A stretch of DNA of 43,454 bases. Source: an uncultured Pseudomonadota bacterium (GTDB lineage Bacteria > Pseudomonadota > Alphaproteobacteria > RF32 > CAG-239). Positions 43,406 through 43,454 of the stretch are shown here, one piece after another (position 1 is the stretch's first letter; each line of letters starts with the position of its first letter). The notes beneath the pieces were generated by a model, which saw nothing but the letters and a program-made list of their open reading frames with translations, was not told the origin of the DNA and did not search any database. The stretch lies in the NCBI GenBank assembly GCA_949295995.1, contig CASFNK010000028.1, positions 1 through 43,454 of the forward strand, in the 5' to 3' direction. A program made the translations under genes and the position numbers.

Positions 43406-43454
43406 CGTCTTTCTCCTTTTATTTAATTTACTTAGCTTTGTTTACTTAATTCAT

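Noticed and set aside
1..43454. CRISPR arrays, insertion sequences, prophage, tRNA or rRNA genes
   Set aside because: No spaced direct repeats, transposase motifs, tRNA-like cloverleaf or rRNA signature were seen by eye on either strand; a dedicated search was not possible.

Overview
This window looks like a chromosomal segment from a low-GC, flagellated alphaproteobacterium. It is probably one of the uncultured, Rhodospirillales-like lineages seen in animal guts. Several genes point to Alphaproteobacteria: FlaF, the FlbD-type sigma-54 activator in the order fliF-fliG-fliH-fliN-flbD-flhA, the DUF1013/TrcR regulator, a cysteine-free bL31, and a 6S RNA just downstream of zapA. Cysteine-rich secreted proteins at both window edges suggest a host-associated lineage. 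The taxonomic call is inference from gene content and order; no 16S or other phylogenetic marker was compared.

Layout. 1-2459: a partial secreted protein and thrS, both on the minus strand. 2534-4497: a GT4 glycosyltransferase and a divergent alpha/beta hydrolase. 4566-10304: a complete tripartite RND efflux operon (adaptor, HAE1 pump, NodT-type outer membrane factor), with a perfect inverted repeat over the first ribosome binding site. 10301-12374: three minus-strand genes (lipoprotein, GST-like protein, orphan periplasmic binding protein). 12477-29771: a flagellar block of 17.3 kb. It holds flaF, then a textbook sigma-54 promoter, then fliK-flgD-flgE, a terminator, then fliF-fliG-fliH-fliN-flbD-flhA-flhF-flhG, a second FliK-like protein and a J-domain membrane protein.

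29774-31385 (minus): a coiled-coil protein, zapA, 6S RNA with its terminator, and a YmdB-type phosphodiesterase. 31478-34894 (plus): a ThiE-like remnant, efp, an inositol-monophosphatase-like gene with altered metal-site residues, an OmpA-like secreted protein and rpmE. 34976-39381: a membrane protein with a possible degenerate class III cyclase domain, an unrecognised protein, trcR, and an M20/DapE-like protein that has lost most zinc ligands. 39378-43405: lineage-specific secreted proteins (Pro/Glu/Asn-rich protein, HExxH protein, small lipoprotein, Cys-rich protein) plus a HAD phosphatase.

How the genes fit together. FlbD is the expected activator of the sigma-54 promoter that drives fliK-flgD-flgE, so the cluster carries both activator and target. 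FlhF and FlhG would set flagellar position and number. FliF, FliG and FliN form the MS ring and part of the switch, and FlhA and FliH belong to the export gate. FliM, FliL, FlhB, the rod genes and flagellin are absent here and must lie elsewhere.

No tRNA, rRNA, CRISPR array, insertion sequence or prophage was seen. Most of the window is ordinary core genome. The less ordinary parts are three apparently degenerated enzymes (DapE-like, IMPase-like, cyclase-like), the second FliK-like protein, the hairpin at the RND operon start, and the Cys-rich secreted family at both ends.
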